A stretch of DNA of 23,206 nt, taken from Thecamonas trahens ATCC 50062 (lineage: Eukaryota; Apusozoa; Apusomonadida; Apusomonadidae). The stretch spans positions 258,552 through 281,757 of the forward strand of contig NW_013657656.1 in the NCBI RefSeq assembly GCF_000142905.1, in the 5' to 3' direction. Shown in pieces: positions 7,634-16,500 of this stretch. Each line of letters opens with the position of its first letter. Position 1 is the stretch's first letter. A program made the position numbers and the translations under genes. The notes beneath the pieces are model-generated. The model made no database searches. It worked only from the letters and a program-made list of their open reading frames with translations, and was not told the origin of the DNA.

Positions 7634-10600
7634 ATGAAGTCGGGCGAGGCGAGACAGAGACAGAGGCGGAAGCCAGCTGGTATCACTCGTCTCATGGCAG
7701 TAGAAAGAGAAGGAGGCATAGGTGGTAGTGACGGCAATAGCCAGGGCGGCGGTGGTGCAGGCAGGCAGCCTGTACCACCGTCTGCAGTGCCGTCCACTGC
7801 TTCCACCCGTGGCGCTGGGCGCGGCCGAGGACGTCGAGGCTCTTCCCGGGGAGCACCCCCCGGGTCCTCGCGCGGCCGCCCCGGACGTTCCACAGGCAAC
7901 AACAACAAGATTAACAACAACAAGACCACCAACAACAAGACCACCAACAACAAGACCGACGCAGCAAATGCTTCTTCTGCTGGGAATGGGATCAAGGCCA
8001 GCAGTTCTGGTGCGGCTGGCGCGAGCAAGAGAAGGAACAGGCGCAGGAACAAGGGCAAGGGCAAGGGCAAGGCTGATGCTGGTGGTGCGGCAGCGGCGGC
8101 TTCAGCTGCAGCTGATGGTGCTGCAGTTGATGGGGCGGCTCAGCCCCCGCGCCAAGCCCGCAGCCGTAGCCGTGGTCGGGGTCGTGGTCGTGGTCGGGCC
8201 GGCCGTGGTCGCGGTCGCGGTGGTGCCGCGTCTTCCGGACGCGGCAAGCCCGTGCTTCGGGCGGATGCGCCTGCGTTTGTGCCGGGCGCCGTTGTGGCGA
8301 CCTCTGCGACCTCTCAGGCCAACGCGCCGACGGGAGGCGGTGGCAAGAAGAAGCAGAAGCGGGGGAAGAACCGGAAGGGCAAGGGCAGGGCACCCGAGGC
8401 GGGCAAGGGCGGCTCGAGCCGCGGGCCTCCGCCATCAAAGGCCCGTCCGAGTGTGGCGCCAGCGCCTGTCGACACTGTCGGGCACTCGACGCTGGCGGCT
8501 GGGCTGATGCGCGAGCTGGTGAGCGGCTCGTACGAGTGCATGGTGTGCATGGACAACATCAAGTCGCACACCGCAGTCTGGTCATGCGACCGTTGCTTTG
8601 CGCTCTTCCACATCTTCTGCATCAAAAAGTGGGCCCGAGCGGCCGAGGCCGGTGAGCCATGGCGGTGCCCTGGATGCCAGCACGAGGTCCACTCGCGGGC
8701 GTTCAAGTACATGTGCTACTGCGGCAAGGTGAAGGAGCCCGAGTTCAATCCGTACATCACGCCGCACTCGTGCGGTGACAACTGCGGTAAGCTCCGCAAG
8801 GGCACTCCGTGCCCACACCCGTGTACCATGCCATGCCATCCGGGCCCGTGCCCGCCGTGCTCGGCCACAGCTCCGGCTCGCCCCTGCTTTTGTGGTGCCA
8901 CCACGTACGTGCCGCGTTGCTCCGACGTTGACGCCGGCCGCTCGTGCGGCGCCGCTTGCGGCAAGCCGCTCAACTGCGGTCGCCACACGTGCGCCAACGA
9001 GTGCCATGACCTCGGCTGTCCGCCGTGTGACATTGAGTTTGAGCAGACGTGCTATTGCGGGAGCGAGACTCGGGTCCGCAACTGCGCGCTCGCTGAGTAT
9101 GACATCGGCTTTGCCGACGATCGCGCTTTCGCATGTGGCTCGACGTGCGGCAAGAGCCTCGAGTGTGGCGAGCACACCTGCGGGCGGTCGTGCCACAAGG
9201 GCCCCTGCGGGCCGTGTCCACTGGAGCCGGAAGTAGTGACTACTTGCCACTGCGGCAACAGCGAGCTGGCCACCCTTCCGGCGCCGGCGCGCGAGGCGTG
9301 CACCGATCCGATTTCGTCGTGTGGTGGGTTGTGCGGCCGCGAGCTGGAGTGCGGGCAGCACCCTTGCCCGCGCGTGTGCCACCCGGGCCCATGCCCGCCT
9401 TGCACTGCCGCGGTCGAGGCGTCGTGCCGGTGCGGGTCGACGAGCGCGAGCGCTCTCTGTGGGGTGGTCAATGCCGACTCGACCCGCAGAGCCGCCAATG
9501 CAGCCTGCGCCCTGCCCGAGGTTCGTGATAGCAACGGCGACCTGCTCGCGGCGTACCAGCCGCACTACGAGCCGCTCGACACCACTCCGATCCGGTGCAA
9601 AAAGGTGTGTACCGCGCGGCTGCATTGCAAGCGGCACCGGTGCCGGGAAGTGTGCTGCCCGCTCAACCCCGACCTGCCGGCAGCGTTTGGCCGTGACGAC
9701 CCGGGCGGGCTCCACATTTGCCGACGCGTGTGCAACCGCGAGCTGTCGTGTGGCAACCACCGTTGTGAGCGGCTTTGCCATCGGAACGCGTGTGGGGAGT
9801 GCGGCAACGTCTCGTTCGACGAGATGGTCTGTCCATGCGGCGCGTCGCGGATCCTTCCGCCGATCGAGTGCGGGACTGCACCGCCGCAGTGCTCACAGCC
9901 GTGCTCGATCCCGCGACCGTGTGGACACCCGATGGCTCATCCGTGCCATCCGGCCGGCTCGCCGTGTGCTCCGTGTGCGTTCCTCACGTCGCGGCCGTGC
10001 AACGGCGGCCACAAGATCATGCCGCACGTCCGGTGCTCGCTCTCCAATGTGTCGTGCGGCGCGCCGTGCGGCGTGGCCATGCCTTGTGGTGAGCACACGT
10101 GTCGGCGAACATGCCACTCGGGCGAGCACGTGGTGGCCAAGGCAGCGGCCGGCGACGGGGCCGGCCCGTCGGACGCTGTGCCTGCCGAGGCTGCTGACGA
10201 TCCCGATGCGCCTAACCCGCAGTCGTGCCGGCAGGCATGCCACCGGATGCGATCGTCGTGTTCGCACCGGTGCCAGGCGATGTGTCACCCGGGCGAAGCA
10301 TGCCCGGCAGTCCCGTGCTCTGCCCGAGTCCGGGTCTCGTGTGGGTGTGGGCGGATGAGCCGCGAGGTGGTCTGCTCACGCGGAGGGCCGCCCGAAACCG
10401 AGTCGCGCATCGTCCGAGCGCTCGAGTGCGACGAGGAGTGTGCTCGGGTGGCGCGCAACGCGCGCCTCGCGCTCGCGCTCGACTCGTCAGGCACAGCTGC
10501 GCTGCCGACTGCTGTCGAGTACTCTGAGTTTCTCCAGGTTGCTGCCGTCCGCGAGTCCGCGCTCATTGCCATGCTCGAGCAAACGTTTGGCAAGCTCCTG

Positions 10601-11434
10601 GCGACGCCGTCGACGACGTCGACCAACCTGCCGCCCATGCCGGCGTCGCAGCGCGAGGTTGTCCACGAGCTCGCGGTCGTCTACCACCTGCACTCAGAGT
10701 CGTACGACACCGAGCCGCACCGACGGGTGGTTGTTTCGAAGCGGGCCGACTCGCGGTCGCCGCCGATTCTGCTCTCCGAGTGGCAGGCGGTGGTGCGGAC
10801 GACCCGCAAACTCGAGCGCGAAAAGGCAGCAGAGGCTCGCAACCTTGGCGTGACGCTCGACCCGGAAGAGGCATCGGTGGAGGACCTCAACGCGCTGCAG
10901 ATCTACGGGCTCGACCCGTCGGTCAAAACTCGCAATTTGCTGGCCTTCCTCATGCCGTTTGAGAACGAGTACCGGCTCCAGTGGGTGGACGACGAGAACG
11001 CGCTTGCCATCTTTGTCTCGCACATCCGTGCGATGCAGGCGTACAACCTCCTCAACGGCCGCCGCTTCCCGGTCCGCCTGGTTGCGGTGCCAACTCCCAG
11101 CTCGCGCGCCTCGGCCCGCACCAGCAAGCTCTCGGGCGCCGCCAAACGGCGCAAAAAGCTCACCTCAATGTCCACCACCGCCCGGCCGCCACCAACTTCG
11201 AGCGCAGGAGTGTACGAGAACATGGTCGTCCAGTCGGAGGCAATCGCGCCCATCGCCTTCAACCCGTTTAACGTCCTCACTCGCACCGACCTCGTGCGGG
11301 AGGCCACCGAGGCCACGTTTGCTTCTCCACCCAACGAGCCGGCGTCCAACGACGACGGTGACGAGTCGTGGGAAGATGCAGCCGGCCCTGACGACGGTGA
11401 GTCTGCCGAGTCTGCCCCCAATACCGACCATTAA
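7634..11434 (+). CDS. NFX1-type RING/zinc-finger protein with R3H and RRM-like C-terminus
   Basis: Predicted 1266 residues without an intron. NFX1 proteins are RING E3 ligases and transcription or mRNA regulators. Order of parts: basic, Gly/Arg/Asn-rich N-terminus with an RGRGRGR stretch; a PAM2-like motif L208-x3-A-x2-F-x-P217 (LRADAPAFVP); a Cys-rich RING at about 300-350 (ECMVCMDNIK...CPGCQ); about nine NFX1 zinc fingers at about 378-905, of the form CGxxCGxxLxCGxHxCxxxCHxGxCxxC; an R3H domain at about 1000-1035 with the R-x3-H motif (REVVHELAVVYHLHS) and the NFX1-typical YDTEPHRRVVV; an RRM-like fold at about 1092-1152 (RLQWVDDENALAIF); and an acidic tail. The ATG at 7634 is the first in frame; the frame is open to 7568 without another ATG. 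A GGTGAGC at 7610 could be a donor for an alternative 5' exon. The stop lies 19 bases from the stop of the convergent kinase gene. Confidence 0.92.
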   Translation: MKSGEARQRQRRKPAGITRLMAVEREGGIGGSDGNSQGGGGAGRQPVPPSAVPSTASTRGAGRGRGRRGSSRGAPPGSSRGRPGRSTGNNNKINNNKTTNNKTTNNKTDAANASSAGNGIKASSSGAAGASKRRNRRRNKGKGKGKADAGGAAAAASAAADGAAVDGAAQPPRQARSRSRGRGRGRGRAGRGRGRGGAASSGRGKPVLRADAPAFVPGAVVATSATSQANAPTGGGGKKKQKRGKNRKGKGRAPEAGKGGSSRGPPPSKARPSVAPAPVDTVGHSTLAAGLMRELVSGSYECMVCMDNIKSHTAVWSCDRCFALFHIFCIKKWARAAEAGEPWRCPGCQHEVHSRAFKYMCYCGKVKEPEFNPYITPHSCGDNCGKLRKGTPCPHPCTMPCHPGPCPPCSATAPARPCFCGATTYVPRCSDVDAGRSCGAACGKPLNCGRHTCANECHDLGCPPCDIEFEQTCYCGSETRVRNCALAEYDIGFADDRAFACGSTCGKSLECGEHTCGRSCHKGPCGPCPLEPEVVTTCHCGNSELATLPAPAREACTDPISSCGGLCGRELECGQHPCPRVCHPGPCPPCTAAVEASCRCGSTSASALCGVVNADSTRRAANAACALPEVRDSNGDLLAAYQPHYEPLDTTPIRCKKVCTARLHCKRHRCREVCCPLNPDLPAAFGRDDPGGLHICRRVCNRELSCGNHRCERLCHRNACGECGNVSFDEMVCPCGASRILPPIECGTAPPQCSQPCSIPRPCGHPMAHPCHPAGSPCAPCAFLTSRPCNGGHKIMPHVRCSLSNVSCGAPCGVAMPCGEHTCRRTCHSGEHVVAKAAAGDGAGPSDAVPAEAADDPDAPNPQSCRQACHRMRSSCSHRCQAMCHPGEACPAVPCSARVRVSCGCGRMSREVVCSRGGPPETESRIVRALECDEECARVARNARLALALDSSGTAALPTAVEYSEFLQVAAVRESALIAMLEQTFGKLLATPSTTSTNLPPMPASQREVVHELAVVYHLHSESYDTEPHRRVVVSKRADSRSPPILLSEWQAVVRTTRKLEREKAAEARNLGVTLDPEEASVEDLNALQIYGLDPSVKTRNLLAFLMPFENEYRLQWVDDENALAIFVSHIRAMQAYNLLNGRRFPVRLVAVPTPSSRASARTSKLSGAAKRRKKLTSMSTTARPPPTSSAGVYENMVVQSEAIAPIAFNPFNVLTRTDLVREATEATFASPPNEPASNDDGDESWEDAAGPDDGESAESAPNTDH
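7897..7957 (+). repeat. AACAACAAG-type coding repeat (Asn/Lys/Thr-rich tract)
   Basis: Within the NFX1 gene, units of AACAACAAG followed by ATT or ACCACC repeat four times with a period of about 15 bases, encoding NNNK-INNNK-TTNNK-TTNNK. The tract is A-rich in a GC-rich gene, which suggests recent slippage in a disordered linker. Confidence 0.85.
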
Positions 11435-11453
11435 CACACCGTTGTTCGCGGCT

Positions 11454-13016
11454 TCATTCCACGCTCGCGGCAGTGCTCGGCCCGCCACCATCGTCCAGGA
11501 GCACAGTGGCAGCAGTCGCAACGGTCGCCCCGGCTGTGCCGACCACCACAGTGGTGGCCGCGGCAGCTGCAGCAGCTGCAGCGGTAGGCTGCGGCGGTGG
11601 CGTGGGAGCCAGCGGCACCACCCGCGCGTCTACCGGGAACGGCGGGATAACAGCAAGTGCGGCGAGGAGCGCCGACGCCTCTGGTCGCGCGTCTGGATCC
11701 TCAGCCCAGCTCGAGGTGATGATGTCGGTGAGGACGCCTGGCATGGCCGTCGGCAGCTTCGGGCGCTCCTTCTCGACCGCGACTTTCATCACTAGCTGGA
11801 CTCGCGAGTACTTGTAGATGATGCGGCCGTCGCCGGCGCGGACCGCAAACGGCGGTGTCCCGGTGAGCATCTGATAGAGGACCATGCCAAACGAATACAT
11901 GTCGACCTTGTGCGAGTACCGCTCGTCGCGGACAACCTCGGGCGCCAGATACAGCGGCGTACCGATGACCGTCATTGTCGAGTCGGAAGAGACCCGCGAG
12001 ACACCAAAGTCGGCGATAACCGCGCGCAGCGAGTTGTCGACCAGGATGTTGCCAGGCTTGAGGTCGCGGTGGATGATTGCCGGCTCGACTGCATTGTGCA
12101 GGTAGTCGAGTCCAGTCAACACGCCGCGCGCGATAACGAGTGCGTCGGCAATTGGAAGAGCGCCCGGCGCAAGCATCTCCTCCAGCGACCGCGGCACGTA
12201 CTCCATGACCATCATCCGTGGCGACGCCGCCAGGCAAACCCCATGTACCCTCAGCACATTCGGATGGTCAAGCTGTAGCAGCAACGCAGCCTCGTCGTAG
12301 AACATCTGGGTGGCCAGTGCTGAGGTCTTGAACAGTGTCTTGACCGCCACCTGCACACCGGTCCGGCTCGCCCCGGAGCCGGTCATCAGCCGGGCCAATC
12401 GAACCTCACCCGATGCGCCGACGCCAAGCAACTTGCCAACCACAACGTCGGTCACCGCCAGCGCGCGTGCTTCCAGTAGCGCGTGCTTGCTCGCGCGCTC
12501 CTCCAGCGTGTCGATCCGCTTCTTCCGCCGCCCCATTCGCCCAGGCTTCCTGCTCCCGTCGATCCGCTTTAGACGCTTGCTTGCCGGCGGCGCATCAGGA
12601 GTGCAGCACTCCTCTGCTTGCCGCTTGGTCTCGACGACGGCCGCGTTGCCGTGGATTGGTGCGTCGCGGAGCGGCGAGAGTGGCCTGCGATAGCGGCGGA
12701 CAGCTGCGGCAGTTTCTGACGTTGGCGGCAGCGAGGCGAGGTACGCCAGCGCATCGGTGATGAGCGTCCGCGCCTGCTCGCGGGCCTCGGGTGGAATAGA
12801 GAAGCTGATCTCTGTGTTCGAAAGCCTCCCGGTCTCCAGCACCTCCTTGATGGATGTCAGCGACTTGAGCGAGACGGCGCCGTCTGCGGTGGCATACGGC
12901 AGCTTCCAGCTCGCCTTGCGCTTCGGGTTACCGACCACCAGAAACGACGACATCGGCAGCTGCGACCGTTTGTTACATGCCAGTACGCCGTCAACCACAT
13001 ACCGTCTGCTCGCCAT
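11454..13016 (-). CDS. Serine/threonine protein kinase, TKL-like
   Basis: Predicted 520 residues. The kinase domain lies at about residues 192-455 with every catalytic element: Gly-loop GVGASGEV, VAVK with K226, an alpha-C Glu at about 242 (YDEAALL), HRDLKPGN with catalytic D318, DFG at D336, GTPLYLAPEV at the activation segment, and the late Arg in DPDARPEAS. The loop form, APE segment and final Arg resemble TKL-group kinases, which are abundant in protists; a pseudokinase is excluded. The N-terminal 145 residues are of no family I recognise. A basic patch follows (SKRLKRIDGSRKPGRMGRRK, 146-165) that could be a nuclear localisation signal. The C-terminus is Pro- then Ala-rich with a nine-Ala run. 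I chose the ATG at 13016 because residues before it in the open frame look unrelated. Transcribed toward NFX1, with 19 bases between the two stop codons. Confidence 0.9.
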   Translation of the reverse strand: MASRRYVVDGVLACNKRSQLPMSSFLVVGNPKRKASWKLPYATADGAVSLKSLTSIKEVLETGRLSNTEISFSIPPEAREQARTLITDALAYLASLPPTSETAAAVRRYRRPLSPLRDAPIHGNAAVVETKRQAEECCTPDAPPASKRLKRIDGSRKPGRMGRRKKRIDTLEERASKHALLEARALAVTDVVVGKLLGVGASGEVRLARLMTGSGASRTGVQVAVKTLFKTSALATQMFYDEAALLLQLDHPNVLRVHGVCLAASPRMMVMEYVPRSLEEMLAPGALPIADALVIARGVLTGLDYLHNAVEPAIIHRDLKPGNILVDNSLRAVIADFGVSRVSSDSTMTVIGTPLYLAPEVVRDERYSHKVDMYSFGMVLYQMLTGTPPFAVRAGDGRIIYKYSRVQLVMKVAVEKERPKLPTAMPGVLTDIITSSWAEDPDARPEASALLAALAVIPPFPVDARVVPLAPTPPPQPTAAAAAAAAATTVVVGTAGATVATAATVLLDDGGGPSTAASVE

Positions 13017-13136
13017 GTCCCTCTCTGTCTGTGGGAGAGGTGAACCACTGTACGTCACGGAAGCGTGTTGGCACAGGCCATGGTATGCATGGCAGCACCA
13101 ACACTGAACTGAAGGGAGAGACGAACACTCGATGAG

Positions 13137-13301
13137 ACGATGGACCATGCAGACAAGGAGTCAGACGATGGACCATGCAGACAGGGAGTCAGACGATGGA
13201 CCACACAGACAGGGAGTCAGACGATGGACCACACAGACAGGGAGTCAGACGATGGACCATGCAGACAGGGAGTCAGACGATGGACCATGCAGACCAGTCA
13301 G
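13137..13301. repeat. 28-bp tandem minisatellite, five full copies and one partial
   Basis: The unit runs ACGATGGACCATGCAGACAG then GGAGTCAG. Full copies start at 13137, 13165, 13193, 13221 and 13249; a sixth, shortened to 25 bases, starts at 13277 and decays into ACGATGAATC. Two adjacent copies (third and fourth) share the variant CACACA for CATGCA, which points to duplication of single units inside the array. There are no spacers between units, so it is not a CRISPR array. Confidence 0.97.
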
Positions 13302-13418
13302 ACGATGAATCAAACGATGACGCAGACAATGAATCACAGTGTACGAAAGGACGAACAAGTTCATTGCCCACATTGTTCATTGGCGCCACCTCACACCAAC
13401 CACTTCCTCCACCCACCC

Positions 13419-13426
<8 letters not shown>

Positions 13427-13453
<27 letters not shown>
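13427..13453. repeat. CA dinucleotide microsatellite
   Basis: Thirteen and a half CA units, 70 bases upstream of the start codon of the FG-GAP receptor gene. Probably variable in length. Confidence 0.97.
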
Positions 13454-13522
13454 GCATACCACCTCGTAGTCTATCCCCTCGTCACTCCCTCCATCACAGA
13501 CATAGTCACTCTACACATACAC

Positions 13523-16500
13523 ATGCCTCGTCCATACCCGCTACAGAACCTCCTCGTCCTCGCCCTCGCTCTTGCTGGTGTCACACTCGCTCTGTCGCTG
13601 CCCGGTGCTGATGCTGCTTGTGGTCGGTGCCTGGCTGGCTCATGCTCGGATCCGGTCTGTGTCTGTGCAAGTTCAGCTGTCACAGAAGCTGATTGTGGCC
13701 TGTGCGTCTCGCCGGAGACCTTTGCCGGAATGGACTGTCAAGACGCCTCACCCGCCCATGTCTATCCGCACCGCCTCCTTTTCCGCACGCTGCGAATCGC
13801 TCGCGGCTTGGCACAGCGCTGGTCGCTGACACTGACATGCTTGTTGTTGGTGCGCCCGACGTCGACGCTGTCTTCCTCTATCCGCTGACTGACGGCGCTG
13901 CCTCGCCCCTCGTCCAGCCTGCTTCACTCTCGGGGCCGCCCGCCTCGGGCTTTGGCTCCTCCGCCGTTCTCGGCTCAGCCATGATCGCTATTGGAGCGCC
14001 GAACGGATCGCCATCCCATATAGGCGGTGAGGTGCACGTCTATGCCCGCACTGGCGCTGTGGCTGGTGTGTTTCTCGGAATCGTTGCGCCCGACGAGGCC
14101 TATGTCGGCCTTGTCGGCATCGCCGGCCTCGAGTTTGGCGCCAGCCTCGCCTGGTCTGAGCCCATTGGTATGCTTGCTATTGGCTTACCGGGCTACAACC
14201 CGGGCAGCACGCCCGGTGCTGGCGGCGTGGTCGTCGTATCGTCGGCGGCCGGTCCAGGCGGCTCGTGGGCGCCGGCAAGCGTCGTCGCCTCGCCCGTCCT
14301 GGTTGCTCCGTCCTCTGCCAGTCGCACCGGTGGCCGAACCGGCGCCGCCGTGGCTTGGCTCAGCTCTGCTGGCCGCGCAGTGGTATTTGTGGGTGAGCCG
14401 GGTGACGGCGCTGGTGCGCTGCCGACCAACGCCGGGCGGGTGCACGCATTCTTTGCCAACAACCCGGCGAGCGCGGCCGCCTTTTCGCAGCCGGCTTATC
14501 TTGCCGCCTTTTCGCCGCCGACGTACTCAACTAGGTGCCGCATTGCCACCGCGCCGTCAACCGCCGGCTCACGGTTTGGGGCGTCACTTGCCGCCGGCCC
14601 GAGTGGCGTCCTGGTGGTTGGCTCGCCCGGCGTTGCGACCACATGCGTCTTTCGACCGGCTTCCGACCCTGCGTCATCGCCGTTTGCCAGTATGGTCGAT
14701 GTCTCCTCCCTCGAGCTTCCGTCGGGGGCACCAGGCGACGCCAGCTCAACGTTTGGCGCGGCTGGCCTGCTCGCCCGCAAAGACGTGGTCTTTGTGGGAA
14801 CACCGTCGGCGACTCGGACCGCGCCGACGGTCGCTGCGGCAGCGGGCATGGTATTTGCCTATCACATCCCGGGTATGACCGACTACGACGCAGCTTTGCC
14901 TGTCACGGCGACCGTGCTCGAGATTCTTGCGCCGGTAGGGGCCAGCGCACCGAGCGCCAGCTTCGGCGCTGCGCTCGCGTCTGGCCCGCTGGCAGCCTCC
15001 CACATGTACGTCAGTGCGCCGGGTCTCCCCTCAATGGCCAACGAGGCAAACTCGGGTGGCGTCCTTCCTGTGCGGACGCGCTACTGCCTCGCCGGCCAGT
15101 ACGTGACCGACACGGAGTGTCTGCCGTGCCCGGCTGGTGACTTCCGGCCATCACTCAGCTACGCGGGAACGTGTCTCCCGTGTCCGATCGGGTCGTACGC
15201 CAACGCCGCATCCGGAGCAACTAGATGTGAAGAGTGTCCGCGGGGCACGTTCCGTGACACCGCCGGTGGCGCTCTCGTCGACGCGTGCACACCGTGCCCG
15301 CTGGGCATGTATGTCAACGCCACCGGCGAGGCCTCATGTCTCCTCTGTCAGTCGGGCAGCTACGCCGACACCGAGGGCTCGTCGACTTGCGCCGCGTGTC
15401 CGGTCGGCGGCGATTGTCGGGCCCTCGGTGTCGGCATTCCGCAAGCACTACCGGGCTACTGGCGCGACACAAGCGCGTCCGGCTACGTCTTTACCCAGTG
15501 CCAGGCACCAAGCTCGCGATGTGCCGGGCGCAACCAGTGTGCGGCCAACTGGGTCAATCCGCCGCTCTGCTCCGACTGCGCACAGGGCTACTTTCTCAAG
15601 CAGGACTACACCAGTGACCCGCAGTGTGCCAAGTGTCCCAAGTTTATCATGGCCTACGTCGCCGGCATCATCATCATTGTCCTGAGCGTCTCGGTGACGC
15701 TGGTTAACCTCGCGCGGAGCGCCACCGTCTTTATGACCTCGATCGGAGTCGGGCTGAACTTTATCCAGATTGCAGCCGTGCTCTCGACCTTTGACGCCGG
15801 CTGGCCGCAGCAGACCCAGAAGTCGCTCAACTATCTCACGCTCTTCAACCTCAACCTCGAGCTCTTTTCCATCGAGTGCGTGCAGTCGACCGGACTCTCG
15901 GTCGCTGGCAAGCTGATGGTCAAGCTCGCGCTCCCGCTCCTCTTCCTCTTGATATTTCTCATCATGTACTGTGTGGTCAAGATCTTCTACAAGTGCCGGC
16001 TCTCGTCGGTTGCCGAGGGCTCGGGGACGCAGTCTGTGGCGAGCGGGGCGCACACGGTGGCGGTTGCATCAACCTCGCAGTTCCGCTCGCGCTCGCTGCT
16101 GAAGAATGCCAAGACGTGGGAATGGGCGGTGGTCAACGCTTCGCTCTCGATGCTCAACCTCATCTACATCTCAATTACGCTGACGTGCATGGAGGTGTTT
16201 GACTGCGAGGACGAAGACGGTGACGGAGTCTTCCGCATGCGGTCACAGCCAGACGTCAACTGCTACACCGCTCAGTGGCGCAAGATCCGGCTGTACGCCC
16301 TTGTCGGCGGCGGGGTGTACGGTCTCGGCATCCCGATGCTCTTCTTCTTCCTTCTCAAGTCGCGGTCATCCAAGCTCCACCGGCGGTCGGCTGTGCTCCA
16401 GCTCGGTCTCCTCTACCGCAAGTACACCAAGTACTCGTACTTGTGGGAGCTGGTCATTATTCTCCGCAAGATTGTGGTTGTCGGCGTCAAGCTCTTCTCC

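Larger units (their letters stand above)
13017..13522. promoter_or_regulatory. Divergent spacer with minisatellite, between the kinase and the FG-GAP receptor gene
   Basis: The two flanking genes read away from each other, so both promoters must lie in these 506 bases. The middle is taken up by a 28-bp tandem repeat and the right part by a CA microsatellite with CCCACC tracts. I see no gene: the open frames across the repeat arise only because a 28-base period cycles through all three frames. Confidence 0.6.

Noticed and set aside
8582-9781. A 399-residue open frame on the minus strand inside the NFX1 gene.
   Set aside because: It is antisense to the conserved zinc-finger coding sequence, with Arg/Ala-rich composition typical of GC-rich shadow frames.
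13137-13301. CRISPR array.
   Set aside because: Units are directly adjacent with no unique spacers, and the surrounding genes are eukaryotic.
13140-13469. Open frames across the 28-bp repeat (a DH-A/T-DRESDDGP-type repeat peptide).
   Set aside because: The 28-base period is not a multiple of three, so the peptide changes frame each unit; the region is a promoter minisatellite.
13627-13742. A 116-base GT-AG intron restoring the frame of the FG-GAP protein.
   Set aside because: It would remove a well-formed Cys-rich segment right after the signal peptide and its splice sites are weak; a one-base error fits better, though this is not proven.
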